Shown in pieces: positions 38,901 through 48,886 of a stretch of 64,000 bases of DNA. The stretch's first letter is position 1; the number at the start of each line of letters is the position of its first letter. The DNA comes from Echinococcus granulosus (Eukaryota > Platyhelminthes > Cestoda > Cyclophyllidea > Taeniidae): contig NW_020170455.1 of assembly GCF_000524195.1 (NCBI RefSeq), forward strand, positions 156,429 to 220,428, written 5' to 3'. The translations under genes and the position numbers were made by a program. Under the pieces are notes generated by a model, which was not told where the DNA came from, did no database searches, and was given only the letters and a program-made list of their open reading frames with translations.

Positions 38901-40143
38901 ATTTTTTGTCCATATTATCAGGCCAAAAGAGTCACAGCTCTTCCATTGTGGCTCGAATTTTGGGTAGGTAGCTTTCTATAAAAAAGAACTCTTATCATGA
39001 AATCAGAGTCCTTGAAAATCGACATCTCAGTAAGAAGAACCTTTTTCCAAATTCGATGCTTCCCGTCGGCGATATCGAAATAAGCATGTTCACATTACAA
39101 ATCAACTAAGTTTTCATTTAACAAAAATAGTAGTTTTGAGAGTGCAGAGCAGTCAAAAAAGAAGTTCTTCAATCAAAAGGCCGGAAGCATAACACTACTT
39201 CATGCTTTTACCCAATAAATAAAGTGCATTGCAATTCAGTGTTCCTTCGGTACATTAGAATTGAAAAAACTATGGAAAAGATTACTCCTCAAATAGATGT
39301 TAATTTGCAATCACATGACATCTGAAACCGAAACATAGGGACTACGCTTTAAATTGAGTGCCTATGTGATAGAAAAATAGGACAAATAAAAGCTATGGAC
39401 AACATTCAATCGCATATTTACCAGCAAAAAAATTGCTGTAATGCGAGGCAGCTTCAATAACTGCCTTATAACCAGCGATATTTGCCATACTGGAAAGTAC
39501 ATCGAAGGCCTGAGCTCGGCTAATACGTGGAATACAATCCAGTGCCAGTAAAGTGATCTTTCGCTCCGCAAGTTTATCAACAAGTTCCTATGTAGGGGGG
39601 AAGGAAAAAAGGTAAATATAACGAAGAGAGAGTTGTAAAACAGATAAAAAGTACCTTATTTTGCGCCGGATAAACCATGGAAATAAGAGTACTGTTCGTG
39701 TTGAGCAAGTTCACTTCTTTGTCAATCAGAGGGGAACGAACTTTTAGAACCACATCGCTTTGTGCGTAGAGGTCTTTTGCACCACTTTCAATTAGCTTTG
39801 CACCGGCTTTCACGTAATCTGAGTCAGGATATTGTGCTGATACTCCTGCTCCGGCTTGGACAATCAGGCTAAAGCCTTTGCCTGTTAGGGTTTTTACAGC
39901 CTTTCAAAATTATTAGGTGTGTAGGATAAGTAAAGGTATGCAACGTACATTAGGAGTGAGAGAAACCCTTTTTTCATTAGGGAACATCTCCTTTGGTACA
40001 CCAATGCGAAGACCTTCACTTCTAGTTTTGCTAAAAGTTGCGGTAGCAGTTGTTGCAGCGAAGCGAACACAGGATGTTTTTAAGAAACCCCGGAAACAAC
40101 GATTCACGCAATAAGCTCCCTGACGAAGAAGAATAGCCTCCAT
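11195..40143 (-). CDS. NNT: NAD(P) transhydrogenase, mitochondrial, 17 exons
   Basis: Exons in transcript order: 39949-40143, 39655-39900, 39422-39587, 38533-38720, 37332-37487, 29865-30090, 21550-21617, 17684-17918, 16297-16527, 15812-16003, 15549-15732, 15293-15474, 14984-15187, 14679-14912, 11753-11932, 11417-11628, 11195-11332. All junctions are GT-AG and in phase; product 1078 aa, close to the roughly 1086 aa of the mammalian enzyme. It sits in the inner mitochondrial membrane and couples hydride transfer between NADH and NADP+ to proton movement. Seen: an arginine-rich, acid-poor leader (residues 1-45), [17 protein letters not shown], Rossmann motif GGGVAG (220-225) with acidic D243, a long hydrophobic region (about 460-890), then GYGLC (928-932) and [16 protein letters not shown] (from 1003) of the NADP domain. 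The order is alpha then beta in one chain, as in animals, not the swapped order of some protists. Introns range from 48 to 8247 nt. It faces DCP2 tail to tail. Confidence 0.97.
12210..12598 (-). pseudogene. Frame-disrupted coding-like stretch in NNT intron 14
   Basis: From an ATG at 12598 the minus strand reads [20 protein letters not shown] and on to [10 protein letters not shown], then stops at 12485. A second frame stays open from about 12470 to 12210, with [20 protein letters not shown] and [19 protein letters not shown]. Coding-like amino-acid use, a shift of frame and a stop suggest a decayed gene fragment or retrocopy. I do not recognise the family. It could also be two small exons of an unrecognised nested gene, since an acceptor-like TTTTACGACAG precedes GATTTGTGTAG. 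Confidence 0.3.
19093..19764 (-). repeat. Unclassified repeat with broken minus-strand reading frame
   Basis: Two minus-strand open stretches (19456-19764 and 19093-19446) are joined by a stop or frame change. The encoded peptide (for example HTDTWRRY-like and [14 protein letters not shown]) is not one I recognise. The nucleotide sequence is similar, in the same order, to 26420-26680: a GGGATTT block, TATTCCTC, GTTTTCACC/GTGTTCACC, then ATCGCTTCACTTGTT. It is therefore a dispersed element in NNT intron 7, not an exon. It could be a decayed transposon gene or a duplicated host fragment. Confidence 0.4.
19855..19945 (+). repeat. Tail block of the unclassified repeat
   Basis: Contains ACCGACTACATTGTGAT followed by ACCGAGGAGGACGATGCGC. 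The same pair, ACCGACTACGTTGTGAT then CGCCGAGGACGACGC, occurs at 26893-26956, at a similar distance from the upstream blocks. Confidence 0.5.
23080..23382 (+). pseudogene. Retrotransposon aspartic protease remnant
   Basis: A 100-codon open stretch carries the retropepsin signature [10 protein letters not shown] (catalytic D14-S15-G16) and, 60 residues later, VNLGTDF, the second hydrophobic-hydrophobic-Gly element that closes the active site in this family. The segment between them ([17 protein letters not shown]) is of the expected size and beta-rich. This is the protease domain of a Ty3/gypsy-type pol. No reverse transcriptase, RNase H or integrase follows intact, so it is an isolated fragment. 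It lies in NNT intron 6, opposite to NNT. Which retroelement clade it came from cannot be told. Confidence 0.65.
24952..25049 (+). repeat. Copy of the TGTAGCG-terminus repeat
   Basis: Contains ATGGCCTCCGAGCCAGCCC, TTCTGTACGTCAGTAAT, ATGACTTCACTCGTCCTCAGG and ends GGCGCTACA. The same order of blocks recurs at 26214 and 27055 in this intron of NNT. Confidence 0.6.
26214..26300 (+). repeat. Copy of the TGTAGCG-terminus repeat
   Basis: Contains GGCCTCCGGGTCGTGCCAGT, CACCCAGCCCTCCTG, ATGACTTCTTTCGCC and AGGAAAGACTCAGGACGCC. The final CGCTACA has decayed. Confidence 0.6.
26420..26960 (-). repeat. Second copy of the unclassified repeat
   Basis: Parallels 19440-19945 block by block and also encodes a disrupted minus-strand frame (26426-26668). 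It lies in NNT intron 6. Further short tail-like matches are at 17430, 35589, 38255 and 54107. Confidence 0.45.
27055..27150 (+). repeat. Copy of the TGTAGCG-terminus repeat
   Basis: Contains GACATGGCCTCTGGGTCACG, CAGCCTCTCAGTGATAC, GACTTTTTCGACTTCCGG and AAAGACTGAGGGCGCTACA. Third copy within 2.2 kb of NNT intron 6. Confidence 0.6.
27261..27620 (-). other. Open reading frame of unknown status in NNT intron 6
   Basis: A 119-codon minus-strand frame from a TTG; the first ATG is a few codons in (LMQHLL). Its peptide is mixed and not low-complexity ([35 protein letters not shown]). I see no known domain and no supporting splice sites. It may be chance or part of a mobile element. Confidence 0.2.
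29865..40143 (-). other. NNT: NNT exons 1-6: leader and NAD(H)-binding domain I
   Basis: These six exons encode the mitochondrial leader and most of the soluble NAD-binding domain facing the matrix; domain I ends in exons 7-8. Exon 4 (38533-38720) carries the GGGVAG dinucleotide loop and the [10 protein letters not shown] strand with the acidic residue that selects NAD(H) over NADP(H). Exon 5 (37332-37487) carries [16 protein letters not shown] and [12 protein letters not shown], and exon 6 (29865-30090) [18 protein letters not shown]. These are the most conserved blocks of the family. Exons 5 and 6 are separated by 7.2 kb and exons 6 and 7 by 8.2 kb. Confidence 0.93.
30091..37331. other. NNT intron 5 (7.2 kb), no gene recognised
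   Basis: Only short frames without known domains, including two overlapping plus-strand stretches around 34910-35415. A repeat-tail motif (GAGCACCGAGGACGATGCC) lies at 35589. A 13-base match to one arm of loxP at 32236 is coincidental. Confidence 0.55.
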
Positions 40144-40163
40144 CGTATACTGCCTGAGTAAAA
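40144..40163 (-). promoter_or_regulatory. Splice acceptor just before the NNT start codon
   Basis: On the minus strand a T-rich tract ending in CAG lies with its AG at 40154-40155, leaving a 10-nt leader before the ATG at 40143. This suits a spliced-leader trans-splice site or a 5' UTR intron. Confidence 0.5.
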
Positions 40164-40917
40164 AGTCTGGATTGCGGAGAGAGTAGGAAAAATGACTAAA
40201 TTATTGAAGCGAAAAGGGCAGACGGGATGGCTCGATTTACCGCCTCGCCATTAACCTTGAAGTGTAGTTTAAATAGCACTAATACAAAATGATTTAAAGT
40301 ACTTTTCATTTTAGTTAAAAATTTTACATATAATGTCGCAAAAGTTTTAAACCGATTCAATAACAAAAGCGCATTGGCCATGTAAAGGATCTGCTTCAAG
40401 TACGAAATAACCAGGTTTGTCAAATTTCCCCTCATGCTAAATTAAGTCATCACCCTTATACTTTTCGTTTCTCATTTATTTTGGTAGCTAAATATCCTAT
40501 ATATGGCATTTTACACGCCTAGTTAATTGTCTAAGCAGAATCAATCCATTACCAGACACAACCAGGACAATCGTCACTATTTCAGTTTGAAAATAGGCAA
40601 CAATACGCCTTAATTTGTTACATTTTTAAAACGGCTTCGAGGCAGCCTTGAAAGCCGTAAGAGGCAGTAGTAATGGCTTTGGGTCACATTACAGGGCGAA
40701 AATATAGTCTCTGAGGCTTGAAGCCTCCACCCATGTTTTTCGCAGCGCCGTAAAATAGCAGAATTACTAAGACTTATGGACAGTTCTCCCTTTAGTGAGT
40801 ATCTGTGCAAACCGTTAGCTCTGACAGTTCTATCCAGTCCATAAGACTATGCACACTACATTCTTTCTGTATCTATAGCGGCGGTATCAGATTACTTACG
40901 TAAACCTTGGTCACTAC

Positions 40918-41040
40918 TGTAGCGTTCCGGGACTCCCTGAAGACGAAAGAAGACAAAATACTCGGGCAGAATATATATTCAGCGCAGAGAAGGTGTCTGG
41001 GCTATTGGCATGGCTCAAAAGGCCAGCCCACCCAGCGAGG
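40918..41040 (-). repeat. Copy of the TGTAGCG-terminus repeat, inverted
   Basis: Starts TGTAGCGTTCCGGGACTCCC on the plus strand, then TGAAGACGAAAGAAGACA, the reverse complement of the block order in the intron 6 copies. It ends with a segment matching the GGCCTC/GCCAGCCC block. It lies just upstream of NNT. Confidence 0.6.
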
Positions 41041-41680
41041 TACAAGGGGGCTAATTCAAAGTACAAAAGTGGCGCCTCACTAGTGCCGAGGGATAAACCT
41101 TTATCGTATTACGATACTTTCAACTTTTAAGGTAAACTGTGTGCGGCATATCCACTTCAAACTCCATTTCCATTCATATAGATCTGTACCGTCAATTGCT
41201 TGATGATAGTAAGATATATGGATTGTTTTTCGCATAACCTTATCAAAGTGGAAAGTTGTCACGCATTCAAAAATTGCATCTGAGGCTTAGATTATGAACT
41301 TCGACACAAGGTTTGAAAAGCTACCACCCAAGGCTAGATTTGTGAATATAGAAGTGTATCTGAGCAAAAAATACTGCTTTTTAAATCTGTAATTTCTCAT
41401 GGTTGCGTGGGTATCCCACAACACCGAGTGAATACTATTTTATAATCGTTAAAAAATGGTCAAGAGACATTTCGTTTTTTGCCTTCTTGACTTTTTGATC
41501 TTGATTAATAACGCGAATTGTAAACAACTACAAGAACCATAAAGGTGGTTTTATGCCAGCAATTATCGTAATTACATTAGGGAGTATGTAGCAAGTGTGT
41601 CCTCCCTAGCGATGGGTGTTTAGATAGAGAGGTAGGGGAAATCGAAAGTGACACAAAGATGATGGCGGAATAGGTGAAGG

Positions 41681-41751
41681 TGTAGCTCCCCGAAACTGCT
41701 CTGGAAGCAAAAGAAGGCGTAATACTTGGGCATACAATGGCGAAGCCCTAA
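41681..41751 (-). repeat. Copy of the TGTAGCG-terminus repeat, inverted and decayed
   Basis: Starts TGTAGCTCCCCGAAACTGC, followed by AAAAGAAGGCGTAATACTTG, paralleling the copies at 40918 and 63943. Confidence 0.5.
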
Positions 41752-42243
41752 GTGACCTGTCATTAAAGCAGACGGTTAAGCAAGCGGTCAGCGCATTCCA
41801 AAAGTACATGCAAACTGAGTATAGATGTAGATGTAAATGCATGGGTGAACGGACGTTTTCTAATGGATTTGCTAATTACGCGGATTGTACTTTCACTAGG
41901 TAGCATGGTCGTCGGACATGCAAGTAGCCTTCTGCTCTTCCACCACACCAGCATAGTTTGCAACGACTTGAGGGAGGACTCGGGGTGCAACACTATGCAA
42001 AGATGAAAGTGGGGAGGATTAAAATATGAAATTAATCTGAAGCTCTTAACCCGTATGAATACTCGGGCCAGAAGTCTTGTTTTTCTCCTCTTTTCATATT
42101 TGTGAAGATGTTGCAAGTATCTTGATATTAAACTCGAGAACGTTGTTTTTGCCGCAATTTCTAAGAGGAGGCAAAGTAAACGCCTAAATAAGATGCGATA
42201 TTTGTATTCATCTTCCCAAAAAAGCTCCTCTTCTGTAACCAAG

Positions 42244-42343
42244 NNNNNNNNNNNNNNNNNNNNNNNNNNNNNNNNNNNNNNNNNNNNNNNNNNNNNNNNN
42301 NNNNNNNNNNNNNNNNNNNNNNNNNNNNNNNNNNNNNNNNNNN
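42244..42343. other. Assembly gap of 100 N
   Basis: Exactly 100 N, the usual placeholder for a gap of unknown size. It lies in the NNT-PDP intergenic region. Reading frames across it are meaningless. Confidence 0.99.
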
Positions 42344-45002
42344 TTAGAAACTTCTCCATCTCGCTTTTTCCGTTTCTTACCCCTAATCAGGGGAAACGGT
42401 ACATTATCCAACTACTTCCCTTCCCCTTGGAGCCATTTAAGGGGGTATAAATACGAGGATTCCGGGACTCCCCTTTCACTCCGAAGAAATCTGTGCTGTG
42501 TTTCGTTTGGCATTCTGATTTCTTCCCTGAAGTCTCTATCATTTAGACACTTCTGGCCGCGGTCGCGACTAGTTGACAGTAATTACAAATAAGTAGTGTT
42601 GCTGCGGATATAACCATTAAAAAGTCTTTACACTCTGATTTTTCTCTACTTTTTTTCCTTCAGCAGACGTTCTAGAATTTCTCGCAGCTCACGCTCTACT
42701 TGGACCTTTGCCCGATCGGCCAGCACCACGTGATGACACACTTTAATTGTACTAATGCTTACTGCAAGGTCAAAGGCAAGTGAAATGGTAAAATTACTAA
42801 AGGTGTGCTCAGATTGATGCCATGGAAGACCTCTTTCCCGACGTCATTCTCTTGATTACTCTGGTTGGAACCTCTTTTGCGTCCATACTCACACACTGAC
42901 AACAGTAAGCCGCCTCAATTTAGTGCGACTCCTCATTCTAAAGTCAGTCTGAATGGGTGTGGATGCCAATCAAGGGCAAATGTATAATGGGTGTGTTGGC
43001 ACCTACCAGAAGCATTTCATACAAACTGTGACTTTTGGGTTGATGAAAAAATTAGTTTCTAGGGAATGGGAGCTGCATTTTTTTCCGCACAGGTTTTATG
43101 CTTGATTTGTACCTGCCAAACGGCCTCGTCATATAGCTCGCATCACTGCTGCACCACCATGGTACAATTGGCATTATCATCTGTACTGATTAGAGGAGAA
43201 AAGCTTTTATCAGCTTTCAGCCATGAGGAAAAAACTCCAGTTTCTGTGAATTTGTGAGCTTCCAACTCAAAACTCCAGGAAAGAAGGAAAATATTTCCAA
43301 GGAGTAAAAAGCGCATCGGTTTTGCCGCACGAGCACTTATATTTTTATATCCTTGCGTTAAAATGGCACTAGTCGGTAGTCTCGCCATTTGTCATCATGC
43401 CTGAAATAGCCTAAGACAGGCCAATTCACTGTGCCGCGGAAGCTGAAATGTGAATCACAAGGGGGAGCTATTTGTGTAAATGCCTGGGAATGATTGGATT
43501 CACTATTACATCAGGAAGAATCGTTTCTTGTGCAATTTTTTTAGAACTCTCCCCTGTCCAAATCCCAAATGACGGACGTAGGGTCGGGCTACCACCGATA
43601 GGCTGAGCATCTCCTCTCGGCACCGTCCTCGAGGTCTTCAATTTTTCCATTTTGTTCACAAGAAGTATTGTCATCCGCCACACGCTGTCTTACGCCCCAA
43701 GTCTACCGTTGCTCGCCACCTTGATTTACGCCTGAAGTAGTCCAAGACATGCGCCAGCCAGTAAGAGACGGCGTTTAATAATACGCTCAGCAATGGCGTT
43801 TTAGGGATTTTTTTATGCGTGTAAAATGAAGTAGAGATCCAACTAAAGCACCTCTCAAAAACTTTCACTGCAATTGCTCTACTGTACTCTGCACAGTTGT
43901 TTCCACATGTGTCTCACGATACCAAGCAACCGCTGAACCGTAGTAAAGTCTGTGGTAGCAGCAAAGGGGTGGTTGTTGTAGCTTGACAATGATCGGTCGG
44001 AAGGGGAAAATTCAAAGTGCCTGGTGAGCTGTATGGCTTTGGGGATGCAACACTTTGGTAGTGTGCGTACTGAACCGAATAGGTTTACCGGTATGAGTAA
44101 CTAGTACCCAGGTGGGTTATGGCTGGGTGTTAGCTGCCTGCCAGGCCTGAAAGCACCTTCAATCCCCATTTATGATCGTGTTGATATATCTGCGTGCATG
44201 TATTTAGGCAGTAGGTGGGGCTCTGCTAGAGGCATCACAGAATCTCATCTCACCTCGCAAAACAGCAGATGAAATCCTTCTTGGGTACATGTTTTGTCCA
44301 ACCTACGTACAGGATTGTGTCATTTCCTTCAATTTTCTGCTGATAAAATTCTCTAACTCCTAAAAAAAATAAAACTACTTCTCTGATTCCATAGTGCCTA
44401 TTAGGCGGAGGGTAAAGGACCATGCGTTTGGGATAACCGATGTGGGAACCAGTTGTCGTAGATTTGGTTCATTAGTGCAAGTACTTTTGATGTATTTACC
44501 TTAATTTTTAAAATGTACGTAAACCTTTGAATTTCTTGCAAAAATTCGCTAGCCTGAAACAAAAACCCTCTCGCCACAACCCAACAATTCTGAAGATTTT
44601 TAAATCCTATGGGTTTGGACATCAGTGACTTCTGTGGCATGGCATTGTAAGGTGGCAAGCGGTCTGTTACACCTACAATGTGGCTGAGGGGACTTTACCA
44701 ATCACTAAGCGAAGAACAAAATCCGACCTCTCCCCATCCCTCCATAAATTACGACGATTTGTAAACTTTTTCGTACCACTCTAATGTAGGATGTCCTCCC
44801 CTCTTCCGTCTTTTCGCTCGAAGGGTATGGAGCCAGAGATGGAAGGGATAGGCAGACTCCGGTACTGCATCGTTAAAGAGGACTTGAACTTGATGAAAAA
44901 CTTACAAACATGGTAATAATCAGTCACCTATAACACCACGTCCCTGAGGTGGATTGGCAGAAGTACTCTGTACCGCTAACATTTGAGTGTGAAATGAGCG
45001 CA

Positions 45003-45110
45003 TGGAATGGTTGTGCAAGTCAGGGAAAGGCGCCGGAGTTGACCGCTTCAATCTTCTTGTCACCTCACAAAGCGTGCAGCAAACCTTCGACCTACACTGT
45101 TACATCCATA
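45003..45110 (+). repeat. Left arm of a diverged inverted repeat
   Basis: Contains GAATGGTTGTGCAAGTCAGG and GCGCCGGAGTTGAC. It matches the reverse complement of 45665-45772 (GAATGGTTTTACAAAGTCAG, GCACCGGAGTTGG), continuing to CTGTTACATCCA versus CTGCTACAACTGCA, at roughly 70% identity by eye. Confidence 0.5.
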
Positions 45111-45664
45111 CGGCAGGATGCTGGATCTTTGAATGCGCAAAACGGCAAGAGTTAGACTTGATAATAGGGGTTCCTCCGCCTGTATACATGGCTGCCTTTT
45201 GTTCATCCCATTCTTTCCTTCGGCCCGCCTTGACCCATCTTTTCACCTATTTCTATTCTTCCCATCTTCTCACTTGACTGCAGAACTACTCTTTAGCAAT
45301 TTTCTTGTCAATCACTCCGTGATGGTGCTTCTGTTGAAGGATGCATGTCAGGAATGCATCCGTCATCTGGCTCGCGAATGTAGAGGTGTAATTTGCCGAT
45401 TTCGCATCACTTTTCTCATGGAATGCCTAAACAAGTGACGAAGTAGTCAACTGACTTGTCATGTTTAGAATACAGTTGTTAAGTAAAAATTCAATGGAAA
45501 AGCCCTTTCATTTTGTTACACCTCACAATTTGTTCGTTTAAACTTTGTGGTCTAGTTGCAAGTCACTGAGAAGATAATGCGCACAGGTGAAGGCATCGCC
45601 GAGTTGACTTCCACCTCCTGTCGTCCTACGCAGTCTTGGGTGCTTCACCCTGAGGTGCAGTTGT

Positions 45665-45772
45665 AGCAGTGAAAGCCTACAGGTTTGCGCCTGGTTGTGT
45701 TTAGAGTCGAAGAGGAAACCTAACCAACCAACTCCGGTGCCTTCTCCTGACTTTGTAAAACCATTCACTATG
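45665..45772 (-). repeat. Right arm of a diverged inverted repeat
   Basis: Inverted partner of 45003-45110, about 550 bp away. It may be two copies of a short dispersed element in opposite orientation, or the ends of one decayed element. Confidence 0.5.
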
Positions 45773-48421
45773 CATATTCCGTACTTTGAGAAGTCTTTTT
45801 GCTTCTATTTGTGTCTGTAAACAACATATAAATAAATATTTAGCCTAATTGATGGTGAGAAGAGCGTACTCTTTTGGCTGACCATTTGTGTCTCGTTCCA
45901 TTGATTAATTCCAAAAGTCGCTCCTTTTTTGAATGTAATGTTGCTCCTCTTAAATGGCATTTACCTTTTATGACAAACCTATTTTAGGTAATTGCATTTG
46001 TTTGCTTGGAAAATTGATGACGTCTGGCTCCATGAATTTTACACTATAATACTTGGAAGTAATTGATTTCAAACTACTTTTAGAGGATTGGCTGGAGCTA
46101 ATTTCCCTTCATTTTGGTAAATAAGTTAGGAATTCCTTCTGTGAAGATGTCTACTCGAAATTTGCCCTTTCTGAAGGTAATACAAAGGCGAACTCGGACA
46201 CCGCGTTGGTACTTAAGTAGTGGGATTGAGCACACCTGAGTTGGCCTTAGGACAGATGTGCCACTGACAAAGTGCCCATTTATGGACCCACAAGAGCAGC
46301 CTTTTCGTGTCACCAAGTGGGGACACAAAGATCGTAAATTCAGTTGATTTATTTGACAATACTTTCTAGGGAAAAGGAAGGAGTGAGAGCTGTGGGATAA
46401 GAACAGAAAAATATCACTTTCCCAACTGGGTTGTTTTACCATCTTGAGGTAATACTTGCCGAATGTCTGTATATGTCTGTAAAATATAAAGAATGTGTTG
46501 TGGGCCTACGACGGGATCATCAAATTTCGAAAGAAATGGAAACGCCAAAAAAAAGATGTTGATTTTACTTCCCTAAAGGTGTTTTTGTCCCAGCTGGGAC
46601 GAATTTTGACCTCCCTTAAGTTTTGTACTTGCGGAAGTGATTTCAAGGAGCCCCTTCACTCTCTGGCTGTCAAATTTATCCAAAAGTAGTCACTTTGGGA
46701 CCCATAAATATGCTCTCCGCATCCTCACTTTCATATTTTAATTGATCACATTAGCCGAGTCCCTTTTCCTTAATACTTTCATGGTTGAATTAACAGTGAG
46801 GAGTGAATAATGCATCTCCTTTCCCCCACTTTCTAGTAAGACTTCACAATTGCCTATGTCACCTGACGTGTGACCATTTGATTGTCTAGTGCCAATGCCA
46901 GGAGAGTGCGATCATCGTCACCTTAGAGGCGAGGCAGTGTAAGACAGACATTCTAGGATGAAAAAACTTTAAAAGTGTGGGTTACGAGGCTACTTGTGAT
47001 CATGTGCTGCCTTGTCAGAGTTGGCACAGGATTTTCTTCTCACTGATCGACTAGCCTACACTGTCTTCAGAGAGGTGTTGCACAGAGAAGAGGTAAACCT
47101 CAGACCTAATTCGTAGGCCACCAGCTAGTGAACAGTGGCATCCGCAGCTCACCACCCACACACACGAAGTGAATCCCCCCATTTTCTGGGAATGCGGTGC
47201 TGTGTGACTTAGAGGTGTGGGAATGACCGATGATGTGTTTGCTTACTTAAGGAGACTTCGTTTCGCATCACAAGTGAAACATTCAGCGCAAGAGCATCCC
47301 CCACAGGCACATTTTTCTAACCTAGGTGGGTGGTGGGAGGAATCCATTTACTTCTTACCACCACGCCTTTGAAAACTGATGTGGGTGTAAACGAAACGAT
47401 TCGTCACTCGTGTTATTCAGCACTAAAAATCTGGTTGACATGTTAATCTGGAATGACTAATTTCCAGTAATGTTGAAGCCACGCTTGACGGTAGGTTCTG
47501 CTACTGAACCTCCCTAAAGCGCTACGCAAATTTCGTGCCAGGTTTCTGGAGCCTTGAAACCGACTCTTGTTACGTAAGGAAGTTTAGTTCAATCGAGGAT
47601 GAGTTCAAAATATGCAAAAGCAGGCAGAACAACGTGGGTAGACTAACAAACCTCTCCAGGCGTTATCATGCATACACATAAACAATCGCATGGACTTAAC
47701 AAGTTCCTCTAAGTTACCAGAGGTGATTAGGGTAAGCTTCACCAAAAGTCCTATCAACTACTTCGGTTGCCCAATATTTCCTCAAATCTGTGCGTGGGAT
47801 TTAGCGCTCTATTGAAACAACCTCAAAGATTCCTCTGCCACCATGACCATGGCTACCAAATATCTAGGAGTGGGCAGATTCTTTCTTTGGTGGGATAGAT
47901 GAGTCAAAAATAATTGTCGTATAAGTTAAAACAGTGGGAATTTTGACTTTTCTCAACCATACCCTTTTAAGTTTATTTTTAGCATGCAGCAGCCAATAGG
48001 CTCCCCTCCACCAACTCAAACGAGAAATTGCCGACGGTGCTTTAATGGGCTCAGTGTTTAGCTATCACAGTCAAGAAGAGCTTATTAAACCAACCTTGCT
48101 TCCAACAAACCACAACGCATCGCAAACATCAACCCAAGGAACTCACCCCGTTCAAAACTACGAACCCGAGTGATCGCTCTCTACCAAATCAACACATCCG
48201 TGGACTACGTTGAATTTAGAAAACAAATTTACGTTTTTGGAATTCCTGTTCCTTTGCTAAAATTCGCTTGAACAAGCGCAAACTCAATCATTCTTGCTAC
48301 GACTTTATCAGTTCTCTTCCAGTCTTTCCCTCCCAGACAAAATCCTCTCCGGCTGAGACAAAAAAGGAATTGAAACGCATCCGGATCTCAAGGAACAAAG
48401 AAGAAGTACATACACCTTAAT

Positions 48422-48427
48422 TTTATT
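48422..48427 (-). terminator. Candidate polyadenylation signal of PDP
   Basis: The minus strand reads AATAAA here, 460 nt after the PDP stop codon. It is the first canonical hexamer I found downstream, giving a 3' UTR of about 480 nt. That UTR contains a GA-rich tract near 48855-48875 and GGA-rich repeats near 48670-48690. Confidence 0.4.
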
Positions 48428-48886
48428 TTCTAAACCAATTCGAGAGAGCCGAAGAAAACTTTACAGCCTCCTCAGACCCCGAAATACACACACGCATACA
48501 CACGAAACCCTTTCTTCAAGTATCAAGGGAGGAGAGGGAGTCAACACTCGCTTACCACTCCCAGCAAATGAGATACGAGGAGGAAGGAAAAGAAGAAGCG
48601 AAAAAAAAACACGTACACCCAAATTGACCATCTACATTGTAAAACGAACGCAGTCTCAGAGAGGGTGTGGGAGGAGAAGGAGGAGGAGGTAAAGAGCTAG
48701 AAATGCAGCCTTGGCATCATTAGTATCTGTTGAAAGATAGTGGTGCGAAGTAGATAGGTAGCTGTTTTTTGGTTCCTACTACGGGCATTGCTCAGTCGGT
48801 GGATATCCGGTTGGACGGAGGGGTAGACGAGAGATAGGGGGGAGTCTGTACAAAGTGAGAGAGAGAGAAAGGGAGTGGAGAGCTAT

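Larger units (their letters stand above)
40156..48421. other. Intergenic between PDP and NNT
   Basis: Holds the NNT upstream region, two inverted repeat copies (40918, 41681), the assembly gap and the inverted repeat pair at 45003/45665. Several 60-115 codon frames are present (for example 44401-44658 and 46098-46442, minus), but none shows a known domain. The promoter of NNT should lie here but I could not place it. Confidence 0.55.

Noticed and set aside
41763..42450. Apparent reading frames across the N run
   Set aside because: They exist only because N codons are not stops.
46098..46442. 114-codon minus-strand frame between PDP and NNT
   Set aside because: No recognisable domain, no splice context and no ATG-supported family match; treated as chance.
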